A stretch of DNA of 64,000 nucleotides, taken from NCBI GenBank assembly GCA_037783545.1, contig JBBELK010000052.1:2294001-2358000 (forward strand), in the 5' to 3' direction. The DNA comes from Henricia sp. BOLD:AAB3569. Its lineage: Eukaryota > Echinodermata > Asteroidea > Spinulosida > Echinasteridae. Shown here piece after piece: positions 59,945 through 64,000 of the stretch. The notes beneath the pieces are model-generated. The model saw only the letters and a list, made by a program, of their open reading frames with translations. It was not told the DNA's origin and ran no database searches. The number at the start of each line of letters is the position of its first letter. Within the stretch, counting starts at the first letter, position 1. Both the position numbers and the translations under genes were made by a program.

Positions 59945-60708
59945 TTAAAGGGACGCACCGGCTTTGTTGGGCTATTTTTGGCTTGAAATACGACCATACA
60001 TTATTCTAAAGCGCTTTCCGGGGTACATTTGGCCGTTTTTGAGCATTTTTCTAAAAATCAAGGCACGCGACTTTTCGGAACCAGAATTACGTCTTGTGAG
60101 TTAGTTGTGTTTCCAGCCGTAGAAACCAGCGCGAAGTGCGAGTTGCTTTTGTCATTCGCGGTTGGTTTCTCTTCTTGTTGGGAAATAATGTCCTACGAAC
60201 ACTATGTACATACCGTATTTTCCAATATGTACACAAATTCGCCAACATATTTCATAAGGGTTTCTGGGTGTTGATATGGACGAGAGAATTTCTCACATTT
60301 TCGTGTCTTCGTTCGGCCAATTCGCGTTCGCGGCGATAAATAATATCCGAAGAAAAAACAGCATAGGCCTATTGAGGGCGCTAAAGACACAAAAACGTTG
60401 CGTTCGAGGAGTCAGCGCTGACCTCAGGGATCATGCAAGGTGTGATGAGTGAGGGAAAACAAGGAATCGAGGTTAAACACGTGTGGACCCATATCGAACG
60501 CCACCTTTATTTACAAACACATGATACATGATACATCGTGACGGCTTGTAAAGCGTATAGCCCAACATTTGTCTCCTTTGTTAATTTTAAATATTTCTAG
60601 TTAATTACGTGACATTTTGATATTTTCTTTTCACAACGACCATCGAAAAATGGTCAAGGATGCTAGAGTGCTACATTATGTAAACATTAAGCCGGTGTGT
60701 CCCTTTAA
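59945..60708 (+). mobile_element. TTAA element family R, complete copy
   Basis: TTAAAGGGACGCACCGGC and the inverted GCCGGTGTGTCCCTTTAA border 764 bp. It is the reverse of the 37884 copy and shares its central block with that copy. Confidence 0.83.
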
Positions 60709-61290
60709 CATTCGCAGAAATTGAAAGGGTTAGCAAATTCTCACCACGAATTAGAAAATTGTTTGAAATTAATCCTTGTATTGAGTTATTCTTCTGTAAA
60801 TTGTACAGAAATTATGGCTGCCTCTGTTACCCTTTATCGACCTTTTGAAACGGCACTTATCATTTTGGAACATTGCCCGGTTTTAACGTCGTCTTGTACC
60901 ATAAATAGCAGAGCTTAGTACGGTTCCCACCGCACAATCACTCGTACTGGCGTGGATTGCCCTCTCTCCCGGGTTATAAATAGCTTCCCCCTCCCGGAGC
61001 TGTGCCAGGCAGCGGCCGGTACCGGTTGTGGGCGAGTCACGGGCTATTTTCTGCATGATTCACAGTGACGAGGCCAAAGCTTCGGATTTCCTGCCTATTT
61101 ATCATGGGTTATTTACGTTGAAACTGGGGTCTCGTGCAAAAGCGTCCCCTTCCCAAACCCTAATTCGTTTTCCTGTCCGTCATGGCAGTAATATACACGG
61201 GAGTACCTGATGTTTTTGTCCGCGGGGAAGGTGTTGGGGAGGGTGAACAGTACGGAAACTGGGTGAAAAGTCAAAAGAAAGACACTTTTA
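60709..61290. other. Non-coding stretch, nothing recognised
   Basis: No exon or repeat was recognised. TATAAATAGC near 60973 resembles a TATA box but nothing downstream supports a gene. Confidence 0.35.
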
Positions 61291-62752
61291 TTTTTTTATA
61301 ACTTTATAACTAGTTTTTGGATTTTTACTTTTCCCTCAACCTTTGAGAAAGGTGCTTCGGCTATGGGGTTTACTGACAGATAAAGTATACACTATTTTGC
61401 CAATATAATCACAACTCTTAAATTTGATAGTTTACTGCTTTTTCGTTGAAAAGACTAATTTTAATTAGCATTGACAGCCTCAGTGATTACGTCAGAACCA
61501 TGTTTCTGGTTGTGGTTAAGAAAACTCGTCCCGGCTGTCAACATTTTTAGGCGGAATCTCCAATTTGGTGCGCCATAATTATCGGCATACATTTTTATTA
61601 CATACGTCCCTGTGTTTCCCTAACCAGTTGTATTCAGGTTGCCTGCCAGTAATATCGCAGTAATATCTTCTCGTTATCATCTTTAGTATTTTGTAATATT
61701 GTCTTTAGTATCTTCCCAATATCACATTTACATGTATGTATGTAGTATCTTTCCGATACCACCTTTAGTATCTTCCCGATATCACCGTTAGTATATCTTC
61801 CCAATATAACTGTTGGTATCTTCCCAATATCACCTTTAGTATCTTCTCAATATCACCTTTAGTTTCTTTTCAATATTACCTTTAGTTTTTTCCTGATATC
61901 AAATGTAGTATCTTCCAGAGATCACTTTCACTAAATTAGTATCTTCCTGATATTACATTTAGTATCTTCCTGATATTACATTTAGTATCTTCCTAATATT
62001 ACATTTAGTATCTTCTCACTATCACATTCGGTCCTCCCAATATCACATTTAGTATCTTCCAAATATTACATTAAGTATCTTTTTTATATCACCAGTGTTC
62101 TCCCGATATCGCCGTTAGTATATTTCCGATACCAGTATAGTATATTCCCGCTATCACACTTGGTGGTTTCCCAATATTACATTTAGTCTCTTTCTGGGAA
62201 AAGAGATATATTAGTCTCTTTCTTGTTTTTATAACTAGTTTTTGGATTTTTACTTTTCACTCAACCTTTGAGAAAGGTGCTTCGGCTATGGGGTTTACTG
62301 ACAGATAAAGTATACACTATTTTGCCAATATAATCACAACTCTTAAATTTGATAGTTTACTGCTTTTTCGTTGAAAAGACTAATTTTAATTAGCATTGAC
62401 AGCTTCAGTGATTACCTCAAAACCATGTTTCTGGTGATGTTCGCAAAAACTCGTCCCGGGCCGTAAACATTTACGATTAGGCGGAATCTCCAATTTGGTG
62501 CGCCATAATTATCGGCATAAAATTTCATTAAATACGTCCCAGTGTTTCCCTAACCAGTTGTATTCAGGTTGTCTGCCATGTCGCATTTTAGTATCTTCTC
62601 GTTATCACCTTTAGTATTTTGTAATATCGTCTTTAGTATCTTCCCGATATCACATGTAGTATCTTTCCGATACCACCGTTAGTATATCTTCCCAATATAA
62701 CTTTTGGTAGTTAACCAATATCACCTTTAGTATCTTCCTGATATTACATTTA

Positions 62753-62872
62753 GTATCTTTCCAATGTTACATTTTAGTATCTTTCCAATGTTACATTTTA
62801 GTATCTTTCCAATGTTACATTTTAGTATCTTTCCAATGTTACATTTTAGTATCTTTCCAATGTTACATTTAG
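62753..62872. repeat. 24-bp inner minisatellite, unit 2
   Basis: Five copies of TAGTATCTTTCCAATGTTAC plus ATTT are exact or nearly so. The same block recurs at 63616-63735. Confidence 0.9.
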
Positions 62873-63615
62873 TGTCTTCTCACTATCACATTCGGTCCTC
62901 CCAATATCACATTTAGTATCTTCCAAATATTACATTAAGTATCTTTTTTATATCACCAGTGTTCTCCCGATATCGCCGTTAGTATATTTCCGATACCAGT
63001 ATAGTATATTCCCGCTATCACACTTGGTGGTTTCCCAATATTACATTTAGTCTCTTTCTGGGAAAAGAGATATATTAGTCTCTTTCTTGTTTTTATAACT
63101 AGTTTTTGGATTTTTACTTTTCACTCAACCTTTGAGAAAGGTGCTTCGGCTATGGGGTTTACTGACAGATAAAGTATACACTATTTTGCCAATATAATCA
63201 CAACTCTTAAATTTGATAGTTTACTGCTTTTTCGTTGAAAAGACTAATTTTAATTAGCATTGACAGCTTCAGTGATTACCTCAAAACCATGTTTCTGGTG
63301 ATGTTCGCAAAAACTCGTCCCGGGCCGTAAACATTTACGATTAGGCGGAATCTCCAATTTGGTGCGCCATAATTATCGGCATAAAATTTCATTAAATACG
63401 TCCCAGTGTTTCCCTAACCAGTTGTATTCAGGTTGTCTGCCATGTCGCATTTTAGTATCTTCTCGTTATCACCTTTAGTATTTTGTAATATCGTCTTTAG
63501 TATCTTCCCGATATCACATGTAGTATCTTTCCGATACCACCGTTAGTATATCTTCCCAATATAACTTTTGGTATTTAACCAATATCACCTTTAGTATCTT
63601 CCTGATATTACATTT

Positions 63616-63735
63616 AGTATCTTTCCAATGTTACATTTTAGTATCTTTCCAATGTTACATTTTAGTATCTTTCCAATGTTACATTTTAGTATCTTTCCAA
63701 TGTTACATTTTAGTATCTTTCCAATGTTACATTTA
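63616..63735. repeat. 24-bp inner minisatellite, unit 3
   Basis: Five copies of the same 24-bp unit as at 62753. The MLHFSIFP-type reading frame over it is a repeat artefact. Confidence 0.9.
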
Positions 63736-64000
63736 GTGTCTTCTCACTATCACATTTGGTATCTTCGAATCTTTCTGATATCACCAGTATACTCCCGATA
63801 TCGCCGCTAGTATATTCCCGATATCGCCGCTAGTATATTCCCGATATCACACTTGGTGGTTTCCCAACATTACATTTAGTCTCTTCCCAATACTACATTT
63901 GTGACCCGCTCTGCAAAAAAGGGTATTAAGTCGCGCTGGCTAGTATTCTTTTTGCGACCATAAGAAGAAATCTGTGGCATTTCTACGCTCATTAAAATAC

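Larger units (their letters stand above)
61291..63895. repeat. Large tandem array, three units of about 0.9 kb
   Basis: The segment TATAACTAGTTTTTGGATTT starts at about 61305, 62230 and 63094 (spacing about 925 and 864). Units 2 and 3 are nearly identical base for base; unit 1 is more diverged. Each unit ends in a field of TAGTATCTTCC-CAATATCACCTT minisatellite. The third unit runs almost to the end of the window. Confidence 0.9.

Noticed and set aside
1-64000. Retroviral, LTR-type or Polinton element
   Set aside because: No polymerase, integrase, capsid or long terminal repeat pattern was seen anywhere in the window.

Overview
The window is animal genomic DNA. It holds one large multi-exon gene on the + strand, with long introns and GT-AG splice sites, set among short non-autonomous transposons, tRNA-derived SINEs and tandem repeats. 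The marine-invertebrate style of the repeats (many TACATGTA runs, palindromic MITEs, tRNA-SINEs) and the MAM/EGF/ShKT domain mix suggest a marine invertebrate, perhaps an echinoderm or hemichordate. That assignment is inference; nothing read here fixes the species.

The gene: 21 exons between 7530 and 49501 join in frame with no internal stop (2679 nt, 893 codons). They encode an extracellular mosaic protein: one MAM domain (exons 1-4), eight EGF domains (exons 5-12), two ShKT domains (exons 13-14) and eight more EGF domains (exons 15-21, with two in exon 20). Almost all modules sit on symmetric phase 1-1 exons. The gene is incomplete at both ends. Exon 1 opens in phase 1, so a signal-peptide exon must lie upstream. 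Exon 21 ends in phase 1, so further exons must lie downstream, but none was recognised in the last 14.5 kb. Recognised coding sequence is about 4 percent of the window.

Layout. 1-7529: repeats only, including a TTAA-flanked TIR element, a tRNA-SINE, a 20-bp minisatellite and several foldback elements. 7530-17537: MAM and first EGF exons, with introns full of palindromic MITEs and a Tc1 remnant carrying a nested MITE. 17538-35156: EGF exons 6-12, with nested TTAA elements and many TIR elements. 36319-38963: the two ShKT exons. 39827-49501: the calcium-binding-type EGF exons, with further copies of repeats seen earlier. 49502-64000: no recognised exon. This part holds a Tc1 derivative, a poly-G run, a foldback element whose arms are 21-bp minisatellites, an AGATCT-palindrome-rich TIR element, and a three-unit tandem array of about 0.9 kb per unit.

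No rRNA, functional tRNA, CRISPR array, retrovirus-like or Polinton-like element was seen. Repeat families were defined only by comparing copies and termini within the window, so their names are local and boundaries are good to roughly 5-20 bases.
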